The position numbers and the translations under genes are program-made. A stretch of 64,000 bases of DNA, from NCBI GenBank assembly GCA_009733775.1, contig WOGZ01000028.1:148103-212102 (forward strand), written 5' to 3'. Within the stretch, counting starts at the first letter, position 1. Each line of letters begins with the position of its first letter. Positions 1 through 12,359 of this stretch are shown in pieces. The stretch is from Alectoria sarmentosa (taxonomy: Eukaryota; Ascomycota; Lecanoromycetes; Lecanorales; Parmeliaceae). The notes beneath the pieces were generated by a model. That model worked only from the letters and a program-made list of their open reading frames with translations, did no database searches and was not told the origin of the DNA.

Positions 1-1617
1 TTATAAAAAAATGTGACATCGAAAAATAAATGTAAATTAAAATTATTGATTTATTCTAATTAAGATTACGCTTATATTATCGTTATTAAAAAAAACGTTA
101 AAATGCTTTAAAACCTCGTAAAAAAAACCTATAAAAATCTAATTTATGAAATCGTGTGATAATTATTCAAAATGAGATGTTTATTTATTTCCTATATTTA
201 AAATCTTCGAAATAAAATAATGTAAATTATGTAATGATATAAATTATGCATCTTCGCAATTAAATAATCTCACTTTATCTTTATATTAAATCTTGAATTT
301 TTATAATATTAATTTTTATTTTATGTGTATTAATAACTTTTATAATGAAATGTAAAGTAAACAATTTTCAAATTAAATATTAAATTAATTAATTTCATAA
401 ATATTATAAAAGTCGAACGTTTCATTTATTAAGCGTGTCAAATCAAATATAATCGAAAACACATAAAACAATCAAAATTTAAAAAAGAAAATCAACGTAA
501 CGTTATTAAAAATTAATATAATAATCAAAGCAAATGCAATAATCAAAATAAATATAACGTCAATTTATATCTCGAGTCGAGAAAACATGAAAATAAAAAA
601 TAAAATTTCTACATCTCGACGAACTTCGAAAAAGAAATTTATATAAAATAATAACGATGAATAAGATTTTAATTTTTTTTACATTTACGAGACGCAAATT
701 ATTTTTCGAAAAAATCAATCTTTATGCTCTTTGATTTTTTTGATTTTATTAATTATTTATTTATTTAAAGTCGAAGCATCTTAAAAATTGATAATGTCTC
801 GAATCAAATTAACGATATCGATAAAATTGATAAAAATAACGTGAAATTTAAAAAAATCGCTGAAAATGAAAAACGTTATATAAATAAAAAATTAAATATC
901 ATAAATTCGCGCTCAACAAAAAAGCTTAAAAATAATTTTTCATAATCTTTTAATTCAAATCGCATAAATAAATTTATTACGAATGTATATAACACATTAA
1001 ATAAATTGCGAAATGAATATCGTTTTCATTATCTTCGACATTTTACGCTTAATCTCAAATTATAAATCATATAACAAATCTGAAAAGATGCTATCAAAAA
1101 GCATAATTAAAAATAAAATCTTTTTTGAACGCGCGTTAACAATTATTATACAAATTAAGAAAATCGTTATATCGTATATATGAAAATATGAATAATCTCA
1201 TTACTTTTTGAATTTCAATTTTAAAATTAATATATCTCATTAACATTTTATATGAAAATACATAAAAAAAAGTAAAAAAAATATTATTCAAATTTGCTTC
1301 GATGTTAAAACGCTCGCAAAATTATTTTCAAATTATTATTTTATCAATTCATTTGCGTATATATTCGACTTTACAAATAAATGTGTTAATATCAATGACA
1401 TAAATAATCAAAATCTTATTTGACATTTCTTCTTTAAAAATAAATGTGTATTTTTAATGTGCGATGATTATTAAAAACTTATTTTTTTTTTAAACATTTT
1501 TTGCATATTTATTACGCGATGCAAATTAACGATAAATTGAAATGTGAATATAAAAACATTATGCGATTTTTTTTATCAGCACAAAGCGCTTCTTAAATGA
1601 TTTCATAAAATAAACAT
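1..1617. other. AT-rich DNA, no gene recognised
   Basis: This stretch is very AT-rich, with C and G largely confined to CG dinucleotides and short isolated GC words. I found no open frame of useful length and no protein motif. It resembles the RIP-mutated transposon DNA to its right and is probably an older, unrecognisable repeat. No LTR or terminal repeat was found. Confidence 0.5.
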
Positions 1618-3421
1618 TTTTTCCTCAAGGGGGCACAAAGAAACTGCTTCGGCGACGGCAACGTGTTTTTCTAAGGTGCTGTAAACAGCGTCTTGTTTAC
1701 AATATTTAAGATCATATATGATGTCTTATCGTGATGTTTTTAAGGATTTAATATCTCAAACATTTTTTTATCGTTTTCGGCTTTTATTTGACGATTTGTC
1801 TCGAAATTATTTTAAAACATTTTAAATGAACAAATGATCACATATAAATGAATTCTTTGAATTTCCTTTTGTCAATTCATCGTTGATTTGAATCATATCG
1901 TTGATTTATATCATTTTTTCGCTTTTTTGAGCACGCATATTTTAAAAAGATCAAAATTTTTTTATTAAAACGAGGTAATCAAAAGGAAAAACGATTGAAA
2001 TTTAAAATCAAGAATCTCGATAAAAGATATATTTTATAAAACTTAAATCATTTTATGATAAGACATAACATTTATATTATCGATCATTAACGTTATTTTA
2101 CGAATAATTATGTTTAAATCTTTTAAAAATGAGATATGAAAGTCGAATTTTATCATTTAATTTGATATTATTAATAAACGATTTGTCGAGAATTAATCAA
2201 AATCGAATAAAAAGAATAAAAGTACGTTGAAATAAGATTTGCTTTCGAATAAATTTAAAAATAATATAAATGTAGATGATAAAACCTTTTTGAATTTAAA
2301 GATGAATATTATTATCGAGAATATTTTTGAAAATCGATCGAAGTCGTTAAAATCATAATTAAAAAAGTCGAAACGTATAAATTTCTCTGATTTAATTAAA
2401 TCGGGGGAATAATTAATTGATTTAAAAGATATAAAACAAAGAAAAGAAAAAAAGATAACGATAAAGATAATTAAAAAAATCATTAAAACGACGAGACAAA
2501 AAGAGAGAAGGCGAATTAAATAAAAAGTTTATAAAAAAAATGAAAATCTTTTATAATTTTATTTTAAATGTCGAAAAAAAAGAGAAACGAACGATTATCA
2601 TTAAATTCAAAATTATTTATTTTTATTCTCGATATTCGAGATTTTATTTAATATTATAAAAATTAATATTTCGAATAAGCAAACTGCTCGTTCACATATT
2701 TCGAAAATCTTTAACATTTCGTTTTTATTATTCGTCGATTCAACAAAAAGAATACGTGTTATCACGTTGATATTTTCGAAAAAAAAAGATGAAGAAAAAA
2801 AGACAATGAGTTAAAAAAACGAGTTTTATTCGAGTTTTATCATCAATAAAAAATAAAAATTTCGAAAAAATACGAATTTTTAATCGTTTTAAATCAAAAT
2901 CAAAATTGAATAACAATTTAATGATCTCGTTCTCTTTTATCGAGAAAATGATTTTTATAAAAAAAAAAGAAAAAAAAAAAGCAAAAATCAAATAGAAAAC
3001 GATAATTTCTTTAATGATATCAAAACTTATCAATAATAAATGATTTTATTTGAAAATATTAATCGTTTTACGAAAAAAGAGTAAAGAGTTTATGTTGAAA
3101 TAAGTTTTAAAAGCATTTAAAAATATCATGAATTTTAAAAATGTTGAATTCGCAGAGAAGCATAATAATAAGAATTAAATAATATATTATTATTTCAAAA
3201 AGGTCAAAAATATAATGAAAAATATATCGATCTTTATTAAAGAAGATGAAAAACGATATAAAATTAAGATTATAACATATTATATCGATGATTCGCAGGT
3301 TTTCATCATTTCAAAAAATTCTCTCAAAATCATAAATTATTATATTTTAATGATATAAATTAAAAGTCTGAAAGAGTTTAAAAGAAAAATTTTTTGATTA
3401 AAATATAAAAAAAAACTTTAT

Positions 3422-3676
3422 ATGATCGAAATGAAAATCGTTATTATTTTTAAAATAAATTTTGATTTGAGAAATTTCGAATTCGGGGTCGAAAAGTCGA
3501 GATTAGATTTTAACGTATCATTTATAATAAAATTCAAATTAATAAATGTTAACAAAACTTGCGAGATTTATCATAAAATAAATTACATTATTCACGATTG
3601 TGGGATTATAACGAATCTTAAACTCTTTAAAAAGATCAAATTCTTTTTATTAAAAAATAAATCATTTATATTATAA
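3422..3676 (+). pseudogene. LINE ORF1 C-terminal remnant with CCHC zinc knuckle
   Basis: This is the longest surviving piece of ORF1, the nucleic-acid-binding protein of the LINE. Codons at 3560-3601 read C-E-I-Y-H-K-I-N-Y-I-I-H-D-C. The spacing is that of a CCHC knuckle (C-x2-C-x4-H-x4-C), except that the second Cys and the His are now Tyr. Each change is explained by a single RIP-type transition (TGT/C to TAT/C, CAC to TAC). The ATG at 3422 is simply the first in the surviving frame; the real start lay upstream, in frames now full of stops. It is not expected to be functional. Confidence 0.65.
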
Positions 3677-3689
3677 TTATAATGATATA

Positions 3690-6600
3690 TAAAATAAAAA
3701 TCATTTCATTAAATGTTCGTTTTGTTTTGAATTTAACACGATTTAAAAACATATATAATATGATGTAAAATCATAACGTGAACGTTTTGTTTTTATAAGA
3801 AATCAATTTATTCGTCGAATTCGCGAAACATTATAAAAACTTATTTTCGCAAATACACATTGTTATTCATATTATAAATCATAATGAAATTATCATTATA
3901 ATTAATGTCAAAATTATAATATAAACGTTTAATGATGATTCGAATTATATTCTTTACATCAATAACGACGATCGCATTTTGATATATGAAATTTTATATC
4001 AAGGTTATTCGCTCAACGTGACATTTGTTTATAATTCGATTTAAAACATCAAACGTTTAATTTGATTTTAAAAAAAAAATAAAACATTTTGACGCAATTC
4101 GATTTTTTCGCTTTACGACGTAATAAAAAAAAATTGAAATTTAACATTATCAATGATGAATAAAGTTTCATAAATATCTTCGCGAACTTTTCAATTATAA
4201 AAATTTTCGGAATTATTAACACAATTTGAAAGAAATAACATATATGAATTAATGAATAATTAAAAAATTAAAAACCTTAATTTGATAATCTTCACATATT
4301 ATATCAACGATATTTTATGCTTAAAAATTGATAAAATATATGTTAAAAAAAATGATTAAATGAATTCGAAAGATGAGATATTATATTAAATAAACTTTTT
4401 ATCAATTATAAAACGATTATAATTATAATCAAATTAATTTTTACGATTGTTAAAAATTCGAGAAAATAACGATTATTTTTTATAATTTTATAAAAAAAAA
4501 AAATGCGAGAATCTTATTTATAAACCTTGAAAACGTTTTTGAAATTAATCTCTTTAAAAGAATAAAACATATATATATTATTGATGATTTAATCTTTGAA
4601 AGACATCGATAAAAGCGATAAACGAATTAATAACAAATTAAAATTTAATTTATGACGTAAAAGATTGATGTATTAAAAGAAAAGAAATTTATATAAAGTG
4701 AATTCCGAATTAAAAACGAAATTATTAATTATTAAAACGCGAAAAAAACATTTCACGAACGTTTTCAATAAAAATTATATATATAATGTAATAACGAAAC
4801 ATTTTATATTTAATAAAAAATTAACGAAATGATTCTTTTTTAAAACACGAAAAATAAATTATAATTTCATTAAAACATTAAAAGATAATAACGATATAAT
4901 ATATTCAAATTCAAAAAATATTTTCAAAATAATAACGAATTATTATCAAAATCTTTATGATATTAAAACCTTCGACGAGAAAATTAAAGAACAAATATTG
5001 AATTATATCACGAAAAAAATATCGTTAAAAACGATATCAAGATTGAAAAAATCGATATCGTTATAAAAAATTGAAATCGTTATTCGTCGAGCGACATTAA
5101 AATCGTCATTTAAAAAAAACGATTTATTCAACGAATATTATAAAACATTTATATGATATAAAAAATAAAAGAACGATTTTTTAACAATCGTGTAAACGTT
5201 GATGAAATTTTTTAATGAAATTTAGAATAAAAAAACGTTATTAAAACGTTAAATGAATAATATTTTCATTTTTTATTCAAAAATAAAAGAAAATAAACGA
5301 ATATTCGAAATTATCGCTTTTTATTTATAATAAACGTGAATTATAAATTATTTATAAATATATTAATATAAAGATTAATCGCGACTTTAAAAAAAGTTAT
5401 TAATTTATAATAATCAATCTTTTTATTTAAAAGATTTATTGATAATAATGTTAAAATTATTCAAAATTTGATAATTAAATATAAGATCATCATAAAATTC
5501 GCGAAATGAAAATCGAGATTAATAATCATCTTTTTGAATCAAAAAAAGATATATAATAAAATTAATCATAAATTCTTTTTTACGATATTGATTAAATTTG
5601 AGATATCAAAAAAATACATTTTTTGAATTCGTCTTCTTTATCGAAACGCAAAGATCAAAATGTTTATTAATAATTATTTTGAAAAAATCTTATAAATTCG
5701 ATATAATATACGTTAAAAAGATTTATTAAATTATATTCTCTTTATAATCATTATCGAAGATCTTATATATTATATAATCTTAAATTTAATTATATCGAAA
5801 ATCAAAATGAATATCGTGCAATTGAAAATAATTATGTATATGAATGATACAATAATCATTATTTAAACGTAAATCGAAATCGACGCGTTAATAACGATTT
5901 TCGAGATTTATTATAAGATTATAAACGTCAAAATCAATTGAACAAAGTTATATATCTTACATATTAAAAAGGTAATTCGAATTCGATTTAAAAACGTCAA
6001 AAAAGTTTTTTTGAATAATTTTTATAAACATTTAAATATCTTTATTAACATCATAATAAGATATCAATTTAATGTATTTTAAACGAAAATATTAATAAAG
6101 ATTAAGACATCGATAAGAATATAAGCGCGATATCATTTATCGATAAAAGATAAAATCATGATTATTAACATTTTTATGATGTCTCTTTTTAAATACGCTT
6201 TTCGTTTTTTGAAAATGTTGATTAAAATTAAAAATGAATTGAATAAAAAATATTATAAATTGATATAAAATAATATAATTCGAAATATAATTCGAAATTT
6301 ATATTTTTGTTATTTTATAAATAAGAATGAAATTGAAAATATTAATTTGCATTTTATTATAAACGTCAACACGATAATTATAATTAATAAAGTTATTAAC
6401 GATTTTAATGTTATATGAATTCAATTCGCAAAAGATGTTTTTATAATGTGCGTCAAATTTGAAAATATAAGTTCAATATACGTTATAATAATAATTAATT
6501 TATAATTGTTACACTTTACACGTTAAATTAATCATATTTTAAAATCTTTATAATTATTATAATAAAATTGAAAAAAAATATAAAATAAAATAAAAATAAT

Positions 6601-7848
6601 ATATTTTCGTTTTTCATCAACAATAACGAAATTATTAATCATTTTCGTATAATATCACATATGTTTAAAAAAGAATTTAGGTTTCGATAATGTTAAAAAG
6701 TTTAATTTAATAATGTAAATGAATTTGTGAAAACGCGACGCTCGGGTGTTTGACGATATTTGAAATTTAATACGTTAATAATTTATAATTTTTTTTGATT
6801 TTATCGATTTCTTTTTAATATTTATAATACAAAATGCGATATAACGATTAATCTTAAATTATGTTTTTGAAATATGACATTTTATATTTTCAAAATAAAA
6901 ACATTCTTAATATCTCGATTAAAATCAAAAAAAAGAATACTTTATAAAAAATGCAAATTGATCGATCTTTTTTAAAAACATCAATTTTCGTCAAATTTAT
7001 CGTTATTTATTTGATAATAAACTTCGAAACATTAATTTTAATAAAAAAATTCAAAAATTAATATTCGCATTTCGAAATAAATTCGATAAATCATTCATCG
7101 AAAAAAAAGAAAGATATAAACGACGATTTATAATAAATTTAAAACTTCGAGAATTGAGGATTTATTGTGAAGATTTTTATATAAAAAAATACACATAAAA
7201 TCGAATATGATTTGAATTTCGTATTCACAATAGCGATGTTTTATATATAACGTGAATCAATTCTCTTTATATATTTGAATAAAATATATTATCTTAAAGG
7301 TTATTTGAGAGAAATTTGAATCGATTTGATTCTTTTTTTTCAAATTATTTATATTCGAGATTCGAACAATTAATAAAATGATCGTTTTTATGATTCTCAA
7401 TCCGAATTTGAAGAATATTTTTAAACGACGATGAAATATTTTTTATTAAACGATTATATGAATTTTATGAAAATATTACCTTTCTTATAATTTCGGGAAA
7501 TCGATCAAATATTAAAATTTAATAATTGCTCGAAATTATTATAAAATGTTGATTCGAAAACATATTTTTACGAATCGTATTTTTTATATTTACGAAAGAT
7601 ATCGAAATAAGAATTATAATTTCGAGATTTTTAAAAAGTTGTGAGAGAAATTTCCTCAATCATTGAAAATTCGAAAAAATTTCATATATCTTATCGATCA
7701 TGAAAATAATATTTACGATAATGATGTGAAATACGATATAAAGTTTAACGACGTAAAAGATTTCAACGAAATGATTCAAAGCGATTTGAACGAAATTAAT
7801 GATATAAATGAAATGATTAAGCGTGTTTTGATATTTAATAAAATTTGA
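3690..7848 (+). pseudogene. LINE ORF2 relic: endonuclease and reverse transcriptase
   Basis: The translation around 3699-3810 starts with I-S-L-N-V-R, followed by a run ending N-V-L-F-L-stop-E, the opening of a LINE endonuclease in which Gln (CAA) became TAA. At about 3960-4045 comes a second endonuclease block containing ILIYEILYQGYSLNVTFVY. The reverse transcriptase fingers/palm lie near 5720-5960, with Y-M-N-D at 5837-5848 (second-last Asp to Asn) and a downstream NVKINW-type block typical of LINE RTs. The thumb-like region extends to about 6400. The last piece, 7663-7848, encodes an Asp/Asn/Glu-rich tail. Many in-frame stops make this a dead gene that encoded both DNA nicking and target-primed reverse transcription. 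Confidence 0.68.
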
Positions 7849-8095
7849 TGATTTGAGGTTTCTCTAAATAAATGAGACGGTTTTTATTATTTAATAAATC
7901 GATTAAATTTCGCTCTCTCAAAATAGGGTTTAATGCATAATTATCCCGAAAAACAACGAGGCGGAGCGACTTATAAGTTCGATTTCTTATAAATTTCGTT
8001 GATGAAGTATCTTCGTTCAAAAGAACTTATATAGTCTTAATAAAATAAACAACTTATAAATCAAATAAAATAAACATTTTAAAATGTTATAATAA

Positions 8096-9598
8096 CCTCT
8101 TTATGCGCGAGCTCGTGCGTATCAAATTCAAATTTCATATATATATAAAAATGTTATTGTTGAGAATCTCATTTCGTTTTCGAATAATAATAATGATTAT
8201 TTATTTTATAACACATCTTCGTTATCATTTGTTTCGCGAAATAAAAAACGCATTATTAAATGAATTAAAAACCGTCAAATTTTTAAAATGCTCAAATTAA
8301 AAATTGAATTATGATATATTTAAATTTATGTGCATTTTTGTGTGCATCTTTATGTGTCATTATAATAATTTATTTATTATTGTGTTACGATTTCGATATA
8401 TGCGATAACAAATTATGCTAAAACTTTACTTTGTTAAATAACGATCATAATATAAAAAACATAATATGAAATATGATTTGAGAGATTTTTTGTTGATAAC
8501 ATTATGTTGAAAACGATATATGATATTAAATTTACGTTATCAAATTTGCGTTATCTATGAGATATAATATATGAGATACGAAATTAAAACGTTTATTATA
8601 TTTTTAAATATTTTATATAACAAGCAAATAGCAATAAAAACAAATAATCAAAACATCTTTATCGCGCTTATAACAATAAATTCAAATTATCATTCGTTAT
8701 GAATTTTATGATTGTGAAAATGATCATCTTCGTTGAAAACGATATTTTCGCGTTTTTTTACATTATAATTGCGCTGATAAAGCGTAGATATTATTTTAAC
8801 ATTTGAAAATGTCGTATAAATCGTTTCGAGCATTTTGAGTTGCTTTAATATCGATTTAATATCGATTTAATATTAATTAACATTTTAATATACGTTAAGA
8901 TTTATGATATAATTTTGTCACGAAGCATATCTAAAATTTATCGTTTTAAACCAACATAAACTGCTTCTTTTTTTTTCAAATCATCATATTAACATTTTCA
9001 CATTTACGTCTATATTTCAAATGAAACAAAAATTACATATTATTATTATGATGTTATCGCTTTACGAGCGCATATTTGAACATCAAATTTTTAATTTGAA
9101 AATGAATATAATTTTCTTCTCCGCTTTCTTCTCCGCTTCGAAAAAAACAAAATATAACATTTTTGAATTTGCATTATTATCAAATGGCACGATTTATACA
9201 CATTTGATATAATTAACATTAAAATCATAAAATCGCGATTTTAATAACAGACAACGACATAAAATCAAAAAACGTAATTTTATTTGAGATGTTGAAAATG
9301 TAATATCAAAAAAGATTTATGCGTATAACGTTCGCGTTTACAATATACAACGAGCAATATTACGATGAAACGTGATATGTCTTTAAATAAACAAAGCGTT
9401 AAAAAATTGCAAAAACGTTCAAAACATTTAATATAATAATAAAAAAAAGATAAATCTTAATATAAAAGAAAAAGAGCGAAAACAAAGCTGACCTTCAAAA
9501 GCAATTCGACATTATAAATATAATAATGAAAACTACTTTAATAATCTGTTTTTAATCATTCTTTCGTGAAAAAAAAACGCGATATCAGATACGAATGA
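8096..9598. other. AT-rich interval, no gene recognised
   Basis: AT-rich, RIP-like DNA lies between the LINE relic and the copia insertion site. Two short open frames (8103-8300 and 9021-9212, + strand) have no recognisable motif and no start context that supports them. A short CT-rich duplication (TTCTCCGCTTTCTTCTCCGCTT, in two halves) is at about 9115-9140. It may belong to the unidentified repeat that also occupies 17,389-18,650, because copia element A was inserted between the two. Confidence 0.4.
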
Positions 9599-9786
9599 TC
9601 GCTTGCAATTATTACGCTATAAATAATTAAATCGTGTTAAAAACTTACTTAAAGCGCGATTTATAAATAAGGTTTATAATGTGATTAATAAATTGAATTA
9701 TCGCTTGCAATTATTACGTGATGAATAATTAAATCGTGTCAAAAATTTATTCAAAGTGCGATTTATAAACAAAACTCATAACGCTG
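9599..9786. repeat. Direct duplication, about 85 bp, 102-bp spacing
   Basis: Two diverged copies (9599-9683 and 9701-9785) both begin TCGCTTGCAATTATTACG and run through AATAATTAAATCGTGT to GCGATTTATAAA. Differences are mostly C/T and G/A transitions. A partial third copy of the GCGATTTATAAA part is at about 18,593-18,615, beyond the copia insertion. The arrangement suggests that both flanks belong to one older repeat split by copia element A. Confidence 0.75.
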
Positions 9787-9791
9787 ACCTT

Positions 9792-9926
9792 TGTTGAAAT
9801 TCGGGTCACGTGACGCCAAGCCTTAACGGTTACGTGCGCAAATTAATGCGCTCGTACATAAATCGCTCTTTCTTTCGTAATACTCTTAAAATAATACAAT
9901 TAAATGTTTTATTTCATATTTTGATA
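9792..9926 (+). repeat. Copia A 5' LTR
   Basis: 135 bp, same length as its partner at 17,254. It shares TTCGGGT, ACGTGCGCA and TCGCTCTTTCTTTCGTAATAC with it. This copy ends TTTGATA where the right copy keeps TTTGACA; differences between the two are almost all transitions. Confidence 0.93.
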
Positions 9927-12359
9927 GGTTATAAATTCGGATTTGTATCGGTATTGTTATAGCATAACTTATTTATTATTCATTATAACTGAGATTATCT
10001 TTAAACATTTCTATATTCATCGCAATAAAAATATCAATTATAAAAATCATTACATTTATATAACGCAATTTTTTTGATATAAACAATGTTCGTTATAAAA
10101 TGATTATTTGAATCGAAATGATTATAATTCGTTTATCACGAAAATAAGAGATAAAGCGTAAGAGAAAATAACGTTAAAAGATTAACAACATCGATAACGT
10201 TTCTTTTAAATGTTAATAGCGCTCTTTAAAAATCAATATCGTTTTTTCAAACATTAAAACATTATTAATATTCGCGCCGCTCTCATTAATGATTCGCATC
10301 GCTTTCATTTTCATTCGAAATAAAATAAAACGATCAAAGCGATTCGAGATATATCGCAATTAATCATGATATATCGATATTGCTTTACGATCGTGATTAT
10401 GTGATCATTAGATTTTTAAAACATATTAATTTTCTTACGTGAAACACATTAAAAACGAAAAACGATATATTATCGTTTATATATCGTTTTATCAAAGAAA
10501 CGAATAACGATAATTATATTTAAGAATTTAAATACAAAATATTCGCAATAAAGATTAAAAAATCAAAGATAAATAAGATTAAAAATTAATTAAAAAGAAA
10601 TTATTTTTATCTCGTATGTTTAACATATCAAAATCAAAACATAAAGAAAAAAAACCTTTTATTTTGAAAATTAAAGAGAAAAAAATCTTTATTATAAAAC
10701 GATTTAACGATAATGATATTGCACTCGAACGCTTTAAGCGAGCGAAACGAAATTATTAATTTTATTTTCGATTTCGAAACCTTATTATTCTCTTTTCAAA
10801 GCCTTTTAATTATCAAAACGATTAATATAATTTAAATAACGTATTTTTTATAAGTTCGCTGCGATTTATAAAATCAAATAATTTTTTTTCAAAATAACAT
10901 TTTTATATCTTTATACTTTTTTCAAAATTTATCAAATTTATCGTTTTTTTAAACATCGTCGAATATTTTTTCGATTGCGACGCAAAAACTTTTCGCAAAC
11001 GAAAATCTAAATTATATCAAATCAATTTCAAAATTCAATAAAATTTTTCTTATACTCTTAAAATCTTATAAATTTTTAAACATTTTTTAAATAATGATAA
11101 TAATAATAATAACGATAACGATAACGATAACGACTTTATTTCAAGTTTTTACGTTGATTTCATCTTTATCTCGAAATAATCAATTTTTAAATCATTATCA
11201 AAACTTATCATAAACGAAAATCTTTTCGATTTTAAAACACGTTTAATTTCTTCGACGTCGCGTACCTCAATCATTTCTAAAAACCTTATATCATAAATTA
11301 AATCTTTTTTTTTAAATCTTATTTAATCGCAAGTTATTCTCTCGAGCATAAATAACGCAAATTTAAACTTCGCGAACTTTTAAATTTTAAAATTTAAATT
11401 AATTCTCTTTAAACATTATATTCGAACATTTTAAAATCAAATTTTCGATTTTTTTAAATCAATTTGAAAAAATTGAAATGTTCATAAAAATTATTAATCA
11501 CATTAAATGAAAACGTTAAATGCAAGATTTTTTAAATTTAATTAAATTATAATATTAAATCGAAATCGATACGATCATGTTTATCAAAAATCTTATCATT
11601 AAAACAAAAAACGCTTTGAATAATCGTTCAATCGTCGAAATAAAATTTGTTATCATTAAAATTGATATCTCAATTTAAATCGAAGCGCATAATAAAATTT
11701 ATACGATGATAAAAATTCGTTATGAAGATAATTTTCGAAATAAAATCGAATATCACATTAATGTTTTTAATGTTTAAAAAAATTTCGAAAAATATAAATT
11801 TCGAGATTTTGATATTTTTAACTTTATTATTTTTAAATTAAAATCTTTTATTTTAATCATTTGCGAAAATAAATCGCAAAAATATATTAATATTTTTATA
11901 AACGTTATTTGAAAATTCAAAAATTAATTCGATCGAGCGATTTTTCTTTTTAATGAAAATTAAAAAATTTATCATTTTTATAAAAGATTAAATTCTTAAT
12001 ATAATGCGTATCGCGAGAATTATAATCAAATTTATAACGTTTATAATAAAAATCGTAAAATTAAATAAACGTTAAATTATACGATAATTTAATTTCTCAA
12101 TATTATTATTAATTTATTCAATTTCACGCATTTAAAAACGCATATATTCATCATTATTATTAATAATTCTTTTGAATATATTCAATAATTCATATTTGTT
12201 TTTATTATCGTTGAAGATGTCGTCGAACATCGCATTCAAATGAACGTAAATTTCAATAATTTTCGCATTTATATTCAAATTTGCAAATATTATATTCATT
12301 ATAAAAAGAATTAACATAATATTAATAAATGCGATATACATAATAAACGCTTAAGTGAG

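Larger units (their letters stand above)
1618..8095 (+). mobile_element. LINE-type (non-LTR) retrotransposon relic, RIP-degraded
   Basis: The order of degraded parts on the + strand is that of a fungal two-ORF LINE: a CCHC zinc-knuckle at the end of ORF1 (3560-3601), an apurinic-type endonuclease start (about 3690-4045), a reverse transcriptase with the YxDD box at 5837-5848 (now YMND), and an acidic C-terminal tail ending at 7848. The 5' limit is placed at a less mutated GC-richer patch (1620-1710) and the 3' limit after a second one (7850-8095). Both limits are estimates. No LTRs flank it, and no clear target duplication or poly(A) tail was identified. The order EN-RT with a separate zinc-knuckle ORF1 suggests a Tad1/I-like clade, but the clade is inference. 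Confidence 0.72.

Noticed and set aside
2193..3033. Two hydrophobic - strand frames (2193-2483, 2740-3033)
   Set aside because: Phe/Ile-rich products of AT composition, opposite the ORF1 region of the LINE.
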